A stretch of DNA of 64,000 nt from Bacterioplanoides sp. SCSIO 12839 (GTDB lineage Bacteria > Pseudomonadota > Gammaproteobacteria > Pseudomonadales > Oceanobacteraceae), in assembly GCF_024397975.1 (NCBI RefSeq), contig NZ_CP073745.1, forward strand, positions 183,501-247,500, in the 5' to 3' direction. Each line of letters begins with the position of its first letter. Position 1 is the first letter of the stretch. Both the position numbers and the translations under genes were made by a program. The notes under the pieces were generated by a model. It was not told the origin of the DNA, did no database searches, and saw nothing but the letters and a program-made list of their open reading frames with translations. This document shows positions 9,813 to 18,884 of the stretch, in pieces.

Positions 9813-10247
9813 ATGCGTCTCAATGAATTGAGCCCAGCTCCTGGTTCCAAGCCTGTTGCTAAACGTGTTGGCCGTGGTATCGGCTCTGGTCTGGGTAAGA
9901 CTGGTGGTCGTGGTCACAAAGGTCAGAAGTCTCGTTCTGGCGGTAAGGTAGCACCAGGTTTTGAAGGCGGTCAGATGCCTATTCACCGTCGTCTGCCTAA
10001 GTTCGGTTTCACTTCGCGCAAAGCACAATATGTTGCTGAAATTCGTCTGAACGAATTAGCGCTGGTTGAAGGCGACGTGGTAGATCTGGCTGCACTGAAA
10101 GCGGCTGACGTAATCGGCGAGAAGATCAAAGAAGCTCGTGTGATTCTGTCCGGTGAAGTGAAAAAAGCTGTAACCGTAAAAGGTTTAAAAGTCACTAAAG
10201 GCGCTAAAGCTGCTATTGAAGCGGCAGGTGGAAAGGTCGAAGACTAA
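9813..10247 (+). CDS. rplO: 50S ribosomal protein L15
   Basis: L15 is a late-assembly protein with a glycine/arginine-rich N-terminal extension ([20 protein letters not shown]) that threads into 23S rRNA. 144 residues, as in Escherichia coli. Its TAA overlaps the secY ATG by one base, coupling translocon synthesis to ribosomal proteins. Confidence 0.97.
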   Translation: MRLNELSPAPGSKPVAKRVGRGIGSGLGKTGGRGHKGQKSRSGGKVAPGFEGGQMPIHRRLPKFGFTSRKAQYVAEIRLNELALVEGDVVDLAALKAADVIGEKIKEARVILSGEVKKAVTVKGLKVTKGAKAAIEAAGGKVED

Positions 10248-11569
10248 TGGCTAGGCAAGGCTCATTACCACAGGGTATGCAATCCGGATTAAGCGAGCTT
10301 TGGGCTCGCATCCGTTTCGTACTTCTGGCAATTGTTGTATATCGAATTGGTACCCATATCCCGGTACCTGGGATCAACCCGGATGCACTGTCGCGTCTGT
10401 TTGAACAGAACCAGGGCACGATCCTGGAAATGTTCAACATGTTCTCTGGTGGTGCACTGGAACGCATGAGTATCCTGGCATTGGGTATCATGCCGTACAT
10501 TTCGGCATCGATTATCATGCAATTGTTAACGGCAGTGAGCCCACAGCTGGAACAATTAAAGAAAGAAGGTGAGGCGGGTCGCCGTAAAATCACGCAATAC
10601 ACGCGCTATGGCACGGTATTGCTGGCGACCATTCAAGCCTTTGGCGTCTCGGCTGGTTTAGCTGGTCAGGGCGTCACTTTCTCAAGCGGATTGGATTTCT
10701 ACATCGCTGCTGTACCGTCATTTGTTGCCGGTGCCGTGTTTATGATGTGGCTGGGTGAGCAGGTTACCGAGCGTGGTATCGGTAACGGCATCTCCATTCT
10801 GATCTTTGCAGGTATTGTTGCTGGTTTGCCAAGTGCAATTGGTCAGGCTTTCGAGTCTGCGCGTCAGGGTGACCTGAATATTCTGGTATTGCTGGTTATT
10901 GCTGCTTTGGCGGTAGTTGTTATTGGTTTTGTTGTCTTCGTAGAACGCGGCCAACGTCGTATCACCATCAACTATGCTAAACGTCAGCAAGGTCGTCAGA
11001 TGATGGCGGCGCAATCCAGTCATTTACCATTGAAACTGAATATGGCCGGTGTGATTCCAGCGATCTTCGCTTCCAGCTTACTGTTGTTCCCAGCATCTCT
11101 GGGTCAATGGTTTGGCCAGAGTGAAGGTATGGAATGGCTGCAGGACGTTAGCCTTGCGTTAGCGCCAAGTCAGCCGCTGTACATCGTATTATTTGCGGCC
11201 GGTATCATATTCTTCTGCTACTTCTACACAGCGTTGATGTTCAACCCGAAAGATGTAGCTGAGAACCTGAAGAAGTCAGGTGCATTTATCCCGGGTATTC
11301 GCCCTGGAATACAAACTGCCAAGTACATCGATAGCGTATTGGGTCGCCTGACCTTGTTCGGATCTCTGTACATTGCCGCAGTCTGTCTGATGCCGCAATT
11401 CCTGGTAGTTGCTGCGGATGTGCCTTTCTACTTCGGTGGAACTTCGCTGCTGATCGTCGTGGTTGTTGTAATGGACTTTATGGCTCAAGTGCAATCGCAT
11501 CTGATGTCACACCAATACGAATCACTGATGAAGAAAGCAAACCTGAAGAATTTTGGTTCAGCTCGCTGA
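10247..11569 (+). CDS. secY: Preprotein translocase channel subunit SecY
   Basis: SecY forms the protein-conducting channel of the inner membrane with SecE and SecG. The 440-residue protein has the expected ten membrane helices and recognisable family stretches: [10 protein letters not shown] near the first helix, [15 protein letters not shown], the cytoplasmic loop [15 protein letters not shown], and [20 protein letters not shown] before the last helices. Placement between rplO and rpmJ is universal in proteobacteria. Confidence 0.98.
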   Translation: MARQGSLPQGMQSGLSELWARIRFVLLAIVVYRIGTHIPVPGINPDALSRLFEQNQGTILEMFNMFSGGALERMSILALGIMPYISASIIMQLLTAVSPQLEQLKKEGEAGRRKITQYTRYGTVLLATIQAFGVSAGLAGQGVTFSSGLDFYIAAVPSFVAGAVFMMWLGEQVTERGIGNGISILIFAGIVAGLPSAIGQAFESARQGDLNILVLLVIAALAVVVIGFVVFVERGQRRITINYAKRQQGRQMMAAQSSHLPLKLNMAGVIPAIFASSLLLFPASLGQWFGQSEGMEWLQDVSLALAPSQPLYIVLFAAGIIFFCYFYTALMFNPKDVAENLKKSGAFIPGIRPGIQTAKYIDSVLGRLTLFGSLYIAAVCLMPQFLVVAADVPFYFGGTSLLIVVVVVMDFMAQVQSHLMSHQYESLMKKANLKNFGSAR

Positions 11570-11589
11570 GCCGGATTTAGGAGACTGTC

Positions 11590-11706
11590 ATGAAAGTACG
11601 TGCGTCTGTTAAGAAAATCTGTCGTGAATGCAAAGTCATTCGTCGTAACGGCAGTGTGCGAGTGATCTGCTCAGTAGATCCTAAGCACAAACAACGTCAG
11701 GGTTAA
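11590..11706 (+). CDS. rpmJ: 50S ribosomal protein L36 (zinc-binding form)
   Basis: A 38-residue protein, [14 protein letters not shown]..., with C11, C14, C27 and H33 forming the zinc ribbon of the C-plus type. It matches the Escherichia coli length and its KHKQRQG ending. ATTTAGGAG lies upstream as ribosome-binding site. Confidence 0.96.
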   Translation: MKVRASVKKICRECKVIRRNGSVRVICSVDPKHKQRQG

Positions 11707-11759
11707 TCCTCTGACAGCTCAGGAGTTTACTCCTGGCAAGGCGGGTGCCTTAAAATATT

Positions 11760-11796
11760 CAGATGGCTTGATTTTTGATCAAGCCATCTGTACTAT
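11760..11796 (+). promoter_or_regulatory. Hairpin with embedded candidate promoter before rpsM
   Basis: CAGATGGCTTGA (11760-11771) and TCAAGCCATCTG (11779-11790) form a perfect 12-bp stem with a 7-nt loop. TTGATT (11768-11773) and TACTAT (11791-11796) lie 17 bp apart across the hairpin and are followed by TTTGCGCCC, so it could be an alpha-operon promoter, an attenuating hairpin, or both. A second small hairpin (CAGGAGT/ACTCCTG) lies at 11720-11735. Confidence 0.5.
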
Positions 11797-11836
11797 TTTG
11801 CGCCCTTTCATTAAGTAAAGTATCGGAGTTAGACAT

Positions 11837-12193
11837 ATGGCCCGTATTGCCGGTGTCAACATTCCTGACAACAAGCATGCAGTTATTTCTTTGACTTATG
11901 TTTTTGGCATTGGTCAAACAACTGCCCAGAAAATCTGTGCCGCTACAGGCATTGCTGAGAGCACCAAAATTGGTGAACTGAGCGAAGATCAACTGGATGT
12001 TGTTCGTAACGAAGTTGCTAAGTACACGGTAGAAGGTGATCTTCGTCGTGAAGTACAAATGAACATCAAACGTTTGATGGACATGGGTTGCTTCCGCGGT
12101 ATTCGCCACCGTCGTAGCCTGCCACTTCGCGGTCAGCGTACTAAAACGAACGCACGTACCCGTAAGGGTCCGCGTAAGCCGATCCGTAAGTAA
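11837..12193 (+). CDS. rpsM: 30S ribosomal protein S13
   Basis: S13 sits at the top of the small-subunit head and bridges to the large subunit. 118 residues with [21 protein letters not shown] at the start (helix-two-turn-helix region follows) and the basic C-terminal tail [18 protein letters not shown]. First gene of the alpha operon. CGGAG lies upstream. Confidence 0.97.
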   Translation: MARIAGVNIPDNKHAVISLTYVFGIGQTTAQKICAATGIAESTKIGELSEDQLDVVRNEVAKYTVEGDLRREVQMNIKRLMDMGCFRGIRHRRSLPLRGQRTKTNARTRKGPRKPIRK

Positions 12194-12210
12194 TTAACAG
12201 TTTGTTAATT
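12192..12210 (+). other. Small hairpin after rpsM
   Basis: AATTAACA (12192-12199) and TGTTAATT (12203-12210) form an 8-bp A+T-rich stem with loop GTT, overlapping the rpsM stop. There is no strong T-run. It lies in the 91-bp rpsM-rpsK gap, which is long for this operon. Confidence 0.45.
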
Positions 12211-12284
12211 CATTTACGAATCGGACTTTTAGTGTAGCTGCATTCGACTTGTTGCAGTGTTGATATTAAAAGCAGGATTTAAAA

Positions 12285-12674
12285 ATGGCTAAGCCAAATA
12301 GATCAACTAAGAAAAAAGTTAAAAAGACGGTCGTCGATGGCATTGCGCACATCCACGCCTCTTTTAACAATACCATCGTGACCATTACTGATCGCCAAGG
12401 TAACGCTCTGTCATGGGCAACCGCCGGTGGTTCTGGTTTCCGTGGTTCTCGTAAGAGCACTCCTTTCGCGGCTCAGGTAGCTGCAGAGCGCGCTGGCGAA
12501 GCAGCCAAAGAGTATGGTCTGAAGAATCTGGACGTAGAGGTTAAAGGCCCGGGTCCAGGTCGTGAATCAGCAGTTCGTGCTCTGAACGCATGTGGTTATA
12601 AGATCAGCAACATCACTGATGTAACGCCGATCCCACATAACGGTTGTCGTCCACCTAAGAAGCGTCGCGTATAA
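12285..12674 (+). CDS. rpsK: 30S ribosomal protein S11
   Basis: S11 forms part of the platform near the mRNA exit. 129 residues, as in Escherichia coli, with [27 protein letters not shown] and the C-terminal [16 protein letters not shown]. Confidence 0.98.
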   Translation: MAKPNRSTKKKVKKTVVDGIAHIHASFNNTIVTITDRQGNALSWATAGGSGFRGSRKSTPFAAQVAAERAGEAAKEYGLKNLDVEVKGPGPGRESAVRALNACGYKISNITDVTPIPHNGCRPPKKRRV

Positions 12675-12686
12675 GGAGGCAGAAAT

Positions 12687-13307
12687 ATGGCACGTTATAT
12701 TGGTCCTAAGTGTAAACTGTCTCGTCGTGAAGGAACGGACCTGTTCCTGAAGAGCGGCGTGCGTCCACTGGACTCTAAATGTAAAGCAGAAACCAAACCA
12801 GGTGTACACGGTGCAGGCCGCGGTCGTCTGTCAGACTACGGTCTGCAGCTGCGCGAAAAGCAAAAAGTACGTCGTCTGTATGGTGTTCTGGAAAAGCAAT
12901 TCCGTGGCTACTACAAAGAAGCAGCTCGTCGTAAAGGCGCAACCGGTGAAAACCTGCTGCAACTTCTTGAGTCACGTCTGGACAACGTTGTTTACCGCAT
13001 GGGCTTCGGCTCTACTCGCGCGGAAGCACGTCAATTAGTTTCTCACAAAGCTATCATCGTTAACGGCAAGTCTGTCAACGTTGCTTCTTACCAGGTTAAG
13101 TCTGGTGATGTAGTTGCAGTACGTGAGAAGTCTAAGTCACAGGATCGTATTAAAACTGCGCTTGAGTTAGCAGGCAACCGTGCCGATTGTGGCTGGATTG
13201 ATGTTAACGCTGGCAAGATGGAAGGGACTTTCAAAGCAGTTCCTGAGCGCGCTGATCTCCCAGCAGAGATCAACGAAAACCTGATCGTGGAACTTTACTC
13301 TAAATAA
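12687..13307 (+). CDS. rpsD: 30S ribosomal protein S4
   Basis: S4 nucleates 16S rRNA folding, and in enterobacteria represses the alpha operon. 206 residues, equal to the family length, with an S4 RNA-binding domain near residues 95-155 ([26 protein letters not shown]). TAAGGAGG is upstream. Confidence 0.98.
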   Translation: MARYIGPKCKLSRREGTDLFLKSGVRPLDSKCKAETKPGVHGAGRGRLSDYGLQLREKQKVRRLYGVLEKQFRGYYKEAARRKGATGENLLQLLESRLDNVVYRMGFGSTRAEARQLVSHKAIIVNGKSVNVASYQVKSGDVVAVREKSKSQDRIKTALELAGNRADCGWIDVNAGKMEGTFKAVPERADLPAEINENLIVELYSK

Positions 13308-13329
13308 TAGAGGAACTTAAGGGGCAGCT

Positions 13330-14331
13330 ATGCAGCGTGCAGTTAATGAGTTTTTAACTCCTCGTCATATCCAAGTTGACGAAGTAAACACTACCCATGC
13401 CAAGGTTACTCTGGAGCCACTGGAACGTGGTTTCGGTCATACTTTGGGCAGCGCATTACGTCGTATCCTGTTGTCGTCCATGCCGGGCGCAGCAATCGTT
13501 GAATGCGAAATCGATGGCGTACTGCATGAGTACAGCGCAATTGAAGGTGTTCAGGAAGACGTAATTGAAGTCTTACTGAACCTGAAAGGCGTTGCAGTCA
13601 AATTGCACGAACGCGACGAAGCGACTCTGAGCTTAAGCAAAATGGGTCCTGGCGCAGTCACTGCTGCCGATATTCAACTGGATCACGGTGTTGAAATTGC
13701 AAACCCAGATCATGTTATCGCTCATCTGGGCGAAGGCACTGAACTGAAAATGACCCTGAAGGTAGCTTCTGGTCGTGGTTACGAAACTGTTGAAGCTCGT
13801 AATCAAAACGATGAAGAAACCAAGGCGATTGGTAAACTGCAATTAGACGCAACGTTCAGCCCGGTTAAGCGTGTTTCTTACAGCGTAGACTCTGCGCGTG
13901 TAGAACAGCGTACTGACCTGGATAAGTTGGTTATCGATTTAGAAACCAACGGAACTATTGATCCGGAAGAAGCGATCCGTCGTTCTGCGACCATCTTGCA
14001 ACAGCAATTAGCCATCTTCGTGAACCTGGAAAACGAAGAAGTTGTTGAACAGCAACGCGAAGAAGAAGAGATTGACCCGATCCTGCTGCGTCCAGTAGAT
14101 GATCTGGAGTTAACTGTTCGTTCGGCTAACTGTCTGAAAGCAGAAAACATTTACTACATCGGTGATCTGATCCAGCGTACTGAAGTAGAGCTGTTGAAGA
14201 CTCCAAACTTAGGTAAGAAGTCTCTGACTGAAATCAAAGACGTTCTGGCTTCCCGTGGTCTGTCGTTGGGTATGCACTTAGAGAACTGGCCGCCAGCTTC
14301 TCTGCGTAACGACGATAAGGTTTTAGCGTAA
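13330..14331 (+). CDS. rpoA: DNA-directed RNA polymerase subunit alpha
   Basis: The alpha subunit dimerises to scaffold RNA polymerase and contacts activators and UP elements. 333 residues: N-terminal assembly domain about 1-235 ([20 protein letters not shown] is the dimer/beta contact helix), an acidic linker rich in E ([13 protein letters not shown] region), and the C-terminal domain about 250-325 with the helix-hairpin-helix [14 protein letters not shown] and NWPPASL. It is located between rpsD and rplQ, as is usual. Confidence 0.98.
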   Translation: MQRAVNEFLTPRHIQVDEVNTTHAKVTLEPLERGFGHTLGSALRRILLSSMPGAAIVECEIDGVLHEYSAIEGVQEDVIEVLLNLKGVAVKLHERDEATLSLSKMGPGAVTAADIQLDHGVEIANPDHVIAHLGEGTELKMTLKVASGRGYETVEARNQNDEETKAIGKLQLDATFSPVKRVSYSVDSARVEQRTDLDKLVIDLETNGTIDPEEAIRRSATILQQQLAIFVNLENEEVVEQQREEEEIDPILLRPVDDLELTVRSANCLKAENIYYIGDLIQRTEVELLKTPNLGKKSLTEIKDVLASRGLSLGMHLENWPPASLRNDDKVLA

Positions 14332-14363
14332 GCTTTAACGTTCAGTTAGTAAGGAATTAAACC

Positions 14364-14768
14364 ATGCGTCATCGTAAAAGTGGTCGTCACTTCAATCGTA
14401 CAAGCGCACACCGTCAAGCCATGTTCAAAAACATGGCGGTGAGCTTGTTCGAGCATGAAATCATTAAGACTACTCTGCCAAAGGCAAAAGAGCTGCGTCG
14501 TGTAGCTGAGCCACTGATTACTCTTGCAAAAGAAGACTCAGTTGCTAACCGCCGTCTGGCCTTTGCTCGTACTCGTAGCAAAGAAGCAGTAGGTAAACTG
14601 TTCACTGATCTGGGTCCGCGTTACCAAGACCGTCCAGGTGGTTACATTCGTATTATGAAATGTGGCTTCCGTGCGGGTGATAATGCACCTATGGCTTATG
14701 TTGAGCTTGTTGATCGTCCGGTTGTTGAAGCCGACGTTGAAGAAGTTCAGGAAGAAGCTGGCGAATAA
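14364..14768 (+). CDS. rplQ: 50S ribosomal protein L17
   Basis: L17 lies near the tunnel exit. The protein has the conserved start [20 protein letters not shown] and [20 protein letters not shown]. At 134 residues it is slightly longer than Escherichia coli L17 (127) through an acidic tail. Last gene of the ribosomal block. Confidence 0.97.
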   Translation: MRHRKSGRHFNRTSAHRQAMFKNMAVSLFEHEIIKTTLPKAKELRRVAEPLITLAKEDSVANRRLAFARTRSKEAVGKLFTDLGPRYQDRPGGYIRIMKCGFRAGDNAPMAYVELVDRPVVEADVEEVQEEAGE

Positions 14769-14788
14769 TATTCGCGGTTCAGCCGAAC

Positions 14789-14826
14789 AAAAAAACCCGT
14801 GTTCTGAAAAGAGCACGGGTTTTTTT
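14789..14826 (+). terminator. Strong intrinsic terminator closing the alpha operon
   Basis: A-run, then CCCGTGTTCT (14796-14805) pairing with AGAGCACGGG (14810-14819, one G-T pair) around a GAAA tetraloop, then seven T. The A-run upstream could also serve the opposite strand, where the esterase gene ends at 14846, so it may act in both directions. Confidence 0.93.
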
Positions 14827-14845
14827 ATGCTCGTCTGAGCGGTTT

Positions 14846-15733
14846 CTAATGGAGGCTGCGAATAAAGCGTGCAACTTCCTTCAATGCTTGTTTAGACTCT
14901 GGCATATAGCCCGCATGAAGTTGGAAAACATGCCACATTTCAGGGTATTCACTTAATACAACACGCACACCCGCATGGTTCATTTTTTCGTGCAGTCGGG
15001 CGCTGTCGCTGTAAAGAATCTCTTCACTGCCCACTTGTATCAATGTTGGTGGAAAACCGCTGAAATCGGCATTCAGTGGCGAAATTAATGGTTCGCTCAG
15101 TGGTGTTTCACCGGCATACGATGGCACCATTTTACGAATCCAGCCGGGTGATAGCAGTTTCTCTCTGTTTGAACGTGCATCAAATGTGTCACCGCTACAG
15201 GCAAGATCAGTCCAGGGTGAGAATAAGATTAAGGCTTCCGGGCTCGGTAAGCTTAACTCTCTGATGCGCTGCATCAGTGCCAGTGTCAGCCCGCCTCCGG
15301 CAGAATCGCCACCGATATACACAGGCCCTTGTTGAGCCAGGACTTTATAGGCTGTGATTGCGTCGTCCAGGCCTGCCGGGAAGGGATGCTCTGGTGCGAG
15401 TCGATAATCGATCAGGGTGGTGGTTAAGCGGCTTTCACGGGCTAATCGCGCGACCATGTCTCCATGGCTTTGTGGAGAGCCGGAAACATATCCACCACCG
15501 TGAAGATACAATAACTGCTGATTGCTGCCGGACGCATTCAAAGGTGTTAATCGCCAGGCGGGAACGCCATCGATGGTTATCTCGATTTTTTCCACTGTTA
15601 GTGGCATTGGCGCAAACTTCTGAAGGAAATCGAGCCTTTTACGTTGTTTCTGAATAGGAAAGTCAGGCTGAAACGTTGGCTTTACCAGAAACTCCACGAC
15701 TTTACCGCTGATCTTAGCCATCAGACTCGCCAT
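14846..15733 (-). CDS. Alpha/beta hydrolase, hormone-sensitive-lipase-like esterase
   Basis: Probable cytoplasmic carboxylesterase of the HSL (family IV) type; substrate unknown. The 295 residues show the oxyanion motif HGGG (78-81) and the nucleophile elbow GDSAG (142-146, Ser144). The catalytic histidine is probably His268 in EMWHVF, and the acid lies in the GSEEILYSDS segment (235-244), where this copy has Glu at the position normally held by Asp. A GGAG ribosome-binding site precedes the start at 15733; Met5 is an alternative. It has its own promoter and no operon partner, and ends facing rplQ. Membrane segments are not obvious. Confidence 0.88.
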   Translation of the reverse strand: MASLMAKISGKVVEFLVKPTFQPDFPIQKQRKRLDFLQKFAPMPLTVEKIEITIDGVPAWRLTPLNASGSNQQLLYLHGGGYVSGSPQSHGDMVARLARESRLTTTLIDYRLAPEHPFPAGLDDAITAYKVLAQQGPVYIGGDSAGGGLTLALMQRIRELSLPSPEALILFSPWTDLACSGDTFDARSNREKLLSPGWIRKMVPSYAGETPLSEPLISPLNADFSGFPPTLIQVGSEEILYSDSARLHEKMNHAGVRVVLSEYPEMWHVFQLHAGYMPESKQALKEVARFIRSLH

Positions 15734-15772
15734 GCTTCTTCTCCGTTTTATTTGTTCTTATATTTGAAAAAA

Positions 15773-15801
15773 ATTGTATAAAAAAACGGCTAACAGGTTA
15801 A
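15773..15801 (-). promoter_or_regulatory. Candidate promoter of the esterase gene
   Basis: On the minus strand TTAACC (15801-15796) and TACAAT (15778-15773) are 17 bp apart. The -35 lies inside the terminator hairpin at 15786-15813 and the -10 directly follows its T-run. The esterase start is 40 bp further on. Confidence 0.45.
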
Positions 15802-15814
15802 CCCGTTAGCCGTT
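15779..15814 (-). terminator. Strong minus-strand intrinsic terminator
   Basis: On the minus strand ACGGCTAACGGGTT pairs with AACCTGTTAGCCGT (15813-15786, one G-U pair) and is followed by seven T. The polarity shows that it ends a minus-strand transcript coming from the TRAP operon or from an independent start in 15815-15999. Confidence 0.9.
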
Positions 15815-15999
15815 GGAGAGAAAGTCTACTCATCCGTGAGAAGAGGATCATGAACATGGTTGCTGCCCCGCCTAAAAGGCTGCGACCACGGAAAACAATA
15901 TAGCGAATGTCACCGTCAGTTTGGGCAAGTGCTCGTCATGATTGGCAAGCGGCAGTAAAGAAATGTCTCGATTGATATGATTTCTATTAACAGACTGTT
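15815..15999 (-). other. Gene-free stretch between TRAP operon and terminator
   Basis: No open frame of interest lies here. On the minus strand a TATATT box (15902-15897) lies about 90-110 bp before the terminator, and a GCCT/AGGC hairpin sits near 15870-15880. No convincing -35 is found at proper spacing. It could be the long 3' untranslated region of the TRAP mRNA, or a small RNA released from it or separately transcribed. Confidence 0.3.
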
Positions 16000-16030
16000 C
16001 CTTGAGGTCGTGGTGATCACGACCTCAAGG
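16000..16030 (-). other. 13-bp perfect hairpin just after dctM
   Basis: CCTTGAGGTCGTG (16000-16012) and CACGACCTCAAGG (16018-16030) pair perfectly around a 5-nt loop, 17 nt after the dctM stop. No T-run follows on the minus strand, so it may protect the mRNA 3' end rather than terminate. Confidence 0.6.
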
Positions 16031-16046
16031 ATCAAAAGTTATGGAA

Positions 16047-17324
16047 TCACAGCAAAGCCAGGCTCAGTTGCGGAACATAGGTGATGATCAAAACGGTGAT
16101 CAACAGGATAAAGAAGAATGGCAGTGTCGCTCGATAGAGTGTCATTACTGGTTGATTAAAGCGGAAGCTGGCAATAAACAGATTCATCCCGACAGGCGGA
16201 GTAAAATAACCCAGCTGCATATTCGCCAGGAATAAAATACCCAGGTGAATCGGATGAATACCGTACTCTACAGCGATTGGCAGAATGATAGGAATCATAA
16301 TGACAATCGCTGAGAAGATATCCAGCATCATGCCCAGTACCAGCAGGAACAGTGTCAGTAGCAACAGGAAGGTAAAGCCATCACTCACGTGTTGCTGAAT
16401 AAAATCAAAAATCTGCTCAGGAATTCCGGCATCAATCATATAGTTGGTCGATGCCAGCGATACGGCCAGAATCAGCAGAATCGCACCGACCAGTTTCATC
16501 GAGTCGCGCATCACTCCTGGAAGCTTCTCAAAGCTGATTTCACGGCGGATCAATACGGTTACCACTAATACGTAAAACGCAGTGATCGCTGCTGCTTCCG
16601 ATACAGCAAAAAAGCCGGAATAAATACCGCCGAGCACCACGATTGGTAAGGGAATTTCCCAGGCCGTGTCTTTAAGTGCCGCCCAGGCTTCTGCTTTGTC
16701 AAAAGTATGGTCGGTTTTATGGTGTTCGCGTGGCTGTAGGGCCGCGTAAACGGATAACGCCAGCAACATCAAACCACCCGGGAGTAAACCAGCCAGGAAT
16801 AAATCATCAATGCTGACCGGAGTATCCAGCGCCATTTGTTGCGCTACCACACCGTATAAGATCAGCGGCAAAGACGGCGCAAATAACAGACCCAGGCTAC
16901 CGGAGGTAGTAACCAGGCCTAAGTTAAACTGCTGACGATAGCCTGCCTTCTGCAGAGCCGGAACCAATAAGGCACCTAACGCCACAATGGTCACGCCGGA
17001 TGCGCCAGTAAAGGCGGTGAATAGAGCACAGGCAACCAAAGCAACAATCGCCAGACCACCTGGCATCCAACCCAGAAAGGCGTCTGTAATGCGTACCAGA
17101 CGTTGTGGTGCCTTACTCTCACCCAACAAATAACCGGCAAAGGTAAAGAGAGGAATCGCAATCAGTACTGGCATCTCAGCTACGCGATAAATCTCAACCG
17201 CCATCACCTGCAGATCAACATCGGTCTGATAAAACCCCCATAAAGCTGACGCCGCGATAACGGTAAATAATGGCGCACCCGCGAGTGCCAATAACAGCAG
17301 AATCAGAGGAACCAGAATGCTCAT
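16047..17324 (-). CDS. dctM: TRAP transporter large permease (DctM)
   Basis: Membrane subunit that drives sodium-coupled substrate uptake in tripartite ATP-independent periplasmic transporters. The 425-residue protein is strongly hydrophobic, with about a dozen membrane helices. It shows DctM-like stretches such as PLFTFAGYLLGESKAPQRLV, FTAFTGASGVTIVALGALL and, near the end, GILFLANMQLGYFTPPVGMN. It overlaps the DctQ gene by four bases (ATGA) and is last in a four-gene operon with dctQ, dctP and tatT. The substrate cannot be told from sequence. Confidence 0.95.
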   Translation of the reverse strand: MSILVPLILLLLALAGAPLFTVIAASALWGFYQTDVDLQVMAVEIYRVAEMPVLIAIPLFTFAGYLLGESKAPQRLVRITDAFLGWMPGGLAIVALVACALFTAFTGASGVTIVALGALLVPALQKAGYRQQFNLGLVTTSGSLGLLFAPSLPLILYGVVAQQMALDTPVSIDDLFLAGLLPGGLMLLALSVYAALQPREHHKTDHTFDKAEAWAALKDTAWEIPLPIVVLGGIYSGFFAVSEAAAITAFYVLVVTVLIRREISFEKLPGVMRDSMKLVGAILLILAVSLASTNYMIDAGIPEQIFDFIQQHVSDGFTFLLLLTLFLLVLGMMLDIFSAIVIMIPIILPIAVEYGIHPIHLGILFLANMQLGYFTPPVGMNLFIASFRFNQPVMTLYRATLPFFFILLITVLIITYVPQLSLALL

Positions 17325-17839
17325 GCGGAGGCCTCCGCATTTTCTTGTTCTTGCGGTAATCCGTAGAGTGCGCTGTTAACGGCTTGTATGGCAAAACGCA
17401 GTGCCATCAGACCAAAGCTGAGCGGGATAATTACCTGTAACGGCCAGGCGGGGACGCGTGCAAACGCGATATCATCGTATTCCATGGAACCGGCAACAAA
17501 CTCTTTGCTGTGCCAGGCAATAACCGCACATACAAAGGTAGCGAAGAGTGAAGTAATGACAGCACTGATGCGCTTCACCGTGTCGCCCGCCATACGGTTA
17601 ATGATATCGATGGCGATGTGTTCGCGAGTTCGGGTCGCCAGCAAAGCGCCCAATAAGCCAAGCCACAGCACCATAACGCGCAACAGGGGTGGTACCCAGG
17701 TGATGCCGCCACCAAATACCGAGCGGGCAATGATGTCGATGCCTGCCAGGACGATCATGGCCAACAACAACAAAATCAGCACGGCATCTTCCGCGCGGTA
17801 GACCCAGCGCAATATTGTGTTGAGCAGGCCTGGCTTCAT
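17321..17839 (-). CDS. dctQ: TRAP transporter small permease (DctQ)
   Basis: Small membrane subunit of the TRAP system, with four predicted helices in 172 residues (near 17-38, 52-75, 90-112 and 130-155). The segment WVPPLLRVMVLWLGLLGALLATRTREHIAIDI is conserved in the DctQ family. Coupled by ATGA overlaps to both dctP upstream and dctM downstream. Confidence 0.93.
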   Translation of the reverse strand: MKPGLLNTILRWVYRAEDAVLILLLLAMIVLAGIDIIARSVFGGGITWVPPLLRVMVLWLGLLGALLATRTREHIAIDIINRMAGDTVKRISAVITSLFATFVCAVIAWHSKEFVAGSMEYDDIAFARVPAWPLQVIIPLSFGLMALRFAIQAVNSALYGLPQEQENAEASA

Positions 17840-18855
17840 TCTGCTGTCGCTGTTTGTTGTTGAGGTTGTTGCTGACGATAATTTTCCAGCGTTTGCTGTA
17901 AGCGAGCAAAGACATCAGCCGGATACACATTTTTGGCCTTGAGTTCAGCCAGCGCTTTATTCGCCAGTTCCTGCCACAGTGCTTTATCCGCATCTGACAG
18001 TTCCACAAACGTCATGCCGTTTTGCTCCAATGCTTTTCGGGCACCAATTTCGTCTTTCTCGTTTTGAGCGTCCATTGCTTTAAAGGTATCCGCCATGGTT
18101 TGGCGCACAATGGTCTGATCTGCTGTGCTCAGTTTGTTAAACGCACGCTCATCAACAATCATCATGCCGAACAGAAAAATTAACGGAAAGTCGGTGGCGT
18201 AGTTCAGTTTGGTGTGCCATTGCATGGCAATGGTACCGGTTGGGTTGGCCGCAATGGTATCAATTAAGCCGGTTTGCAGGCTGGTGTAGACATCCGATAC
18301 CGGTAATGAAATGGGTTCCACATTACCTGCTTCAAACGTCGTTTGGCTGACAATATCACCCTCTGGTACCCAGACTTTCTGAGTACGAACGTCATCGGAA
18401 GTTTTTAACGGTTTGTCAGACATGAGGTAAGCAAAACCACCTTCTGATAAGCCCAGCATGATGTAGCCTTTATCAGCTAATGCCTGTGCGATTACCGGAT
18501 CAAACTCATTGCGCACGGCACGAACTTCGTCCAGATTGCGGAACGTGAAGGGCAGGTTATACAGCAGTGCGGCACTGGCGATGTGTGCCATTGCGCCGGT
18601 GGAAACGGCACCGCCCTGAAGCTGGCGAATACGCATCTTACGCAGCACACTTTTATCGCTGCCTTGTACGCCGCCCGGGAAGTACTTGATCTTCACCCGG
18701 CCATCGGTTTGTTGCTTGATGTCTTTAGCGGCCTGGCGCATCAGTTTCATCCAGTTAGTACCATCTGGCGCTAACGTCGCAATTTTCAGTGTGGCGGCGC
18801 TGACAACCGGGCTACTCAGCATCAGTGCCAGCAATAAACCAGAGATGTATTTCAT
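17836..18855 (-). CDS. dctP: TRAP transporter substrate-binding protein (DctP)
   Basis: Periplasmic solute receptor of the TRAP system. 339 residues with a signal peptide (cleavage likely after VVSAA near residue 21), then the DctP fold with LAPDGTNWMKLMRQAAKDI, the FPGGVQG loop and the ligand-contact region KVWVPEGDIVSQTTFEAGNVEP. The C-terminus is Q-rich (QQQPQQQT). Being next to tatT suggests it belongs to the TatT-associated TRAP branch, where a trimeric lipoprotein partners the receptor. Ligand unknown. Confidence 0.93.
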   Translation of the reverse strand: MKYISGLLLALMLSSPVVSAATLKIATLAPDGTNWMKLMRQAAKDIKQQTDGRVKIKYFPGGVQGSDKSVLRKMRIRQLQGGAVSTGAMAHIASAALLYNLPFTFRNLDEVRAVRNEFDPVIAQALADKGYIMLGLSEGGFAYLMSDKPLKTSDDVRTQKVWVPEGDIVSQTTFEAGNVEPISLPVSDVYTSLQTGLIDTIAANPTGTIAMQWHTKLNYATDFPLIFLFGMMIVDERAFNKLSTADQTIVRQTMADTFKAMDAQNEKDEIGARKALEQNGMTFVELSDADKALWQELANKALAELKAKNVYPADVFARLQQTLENYRQQQPQQQTATAE

Positions 18856-18884
18856 GGTGATTCTCTCGTGCTTTTTAGCGGTAA

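Noticed and set aside
15841..15900. RsmY/RsmZ-like or other named small RNA behind dctM
   Set aside because: No repeated GGA loops and no match to a family I know. Kept only as a low-confidence unexplained stretch.
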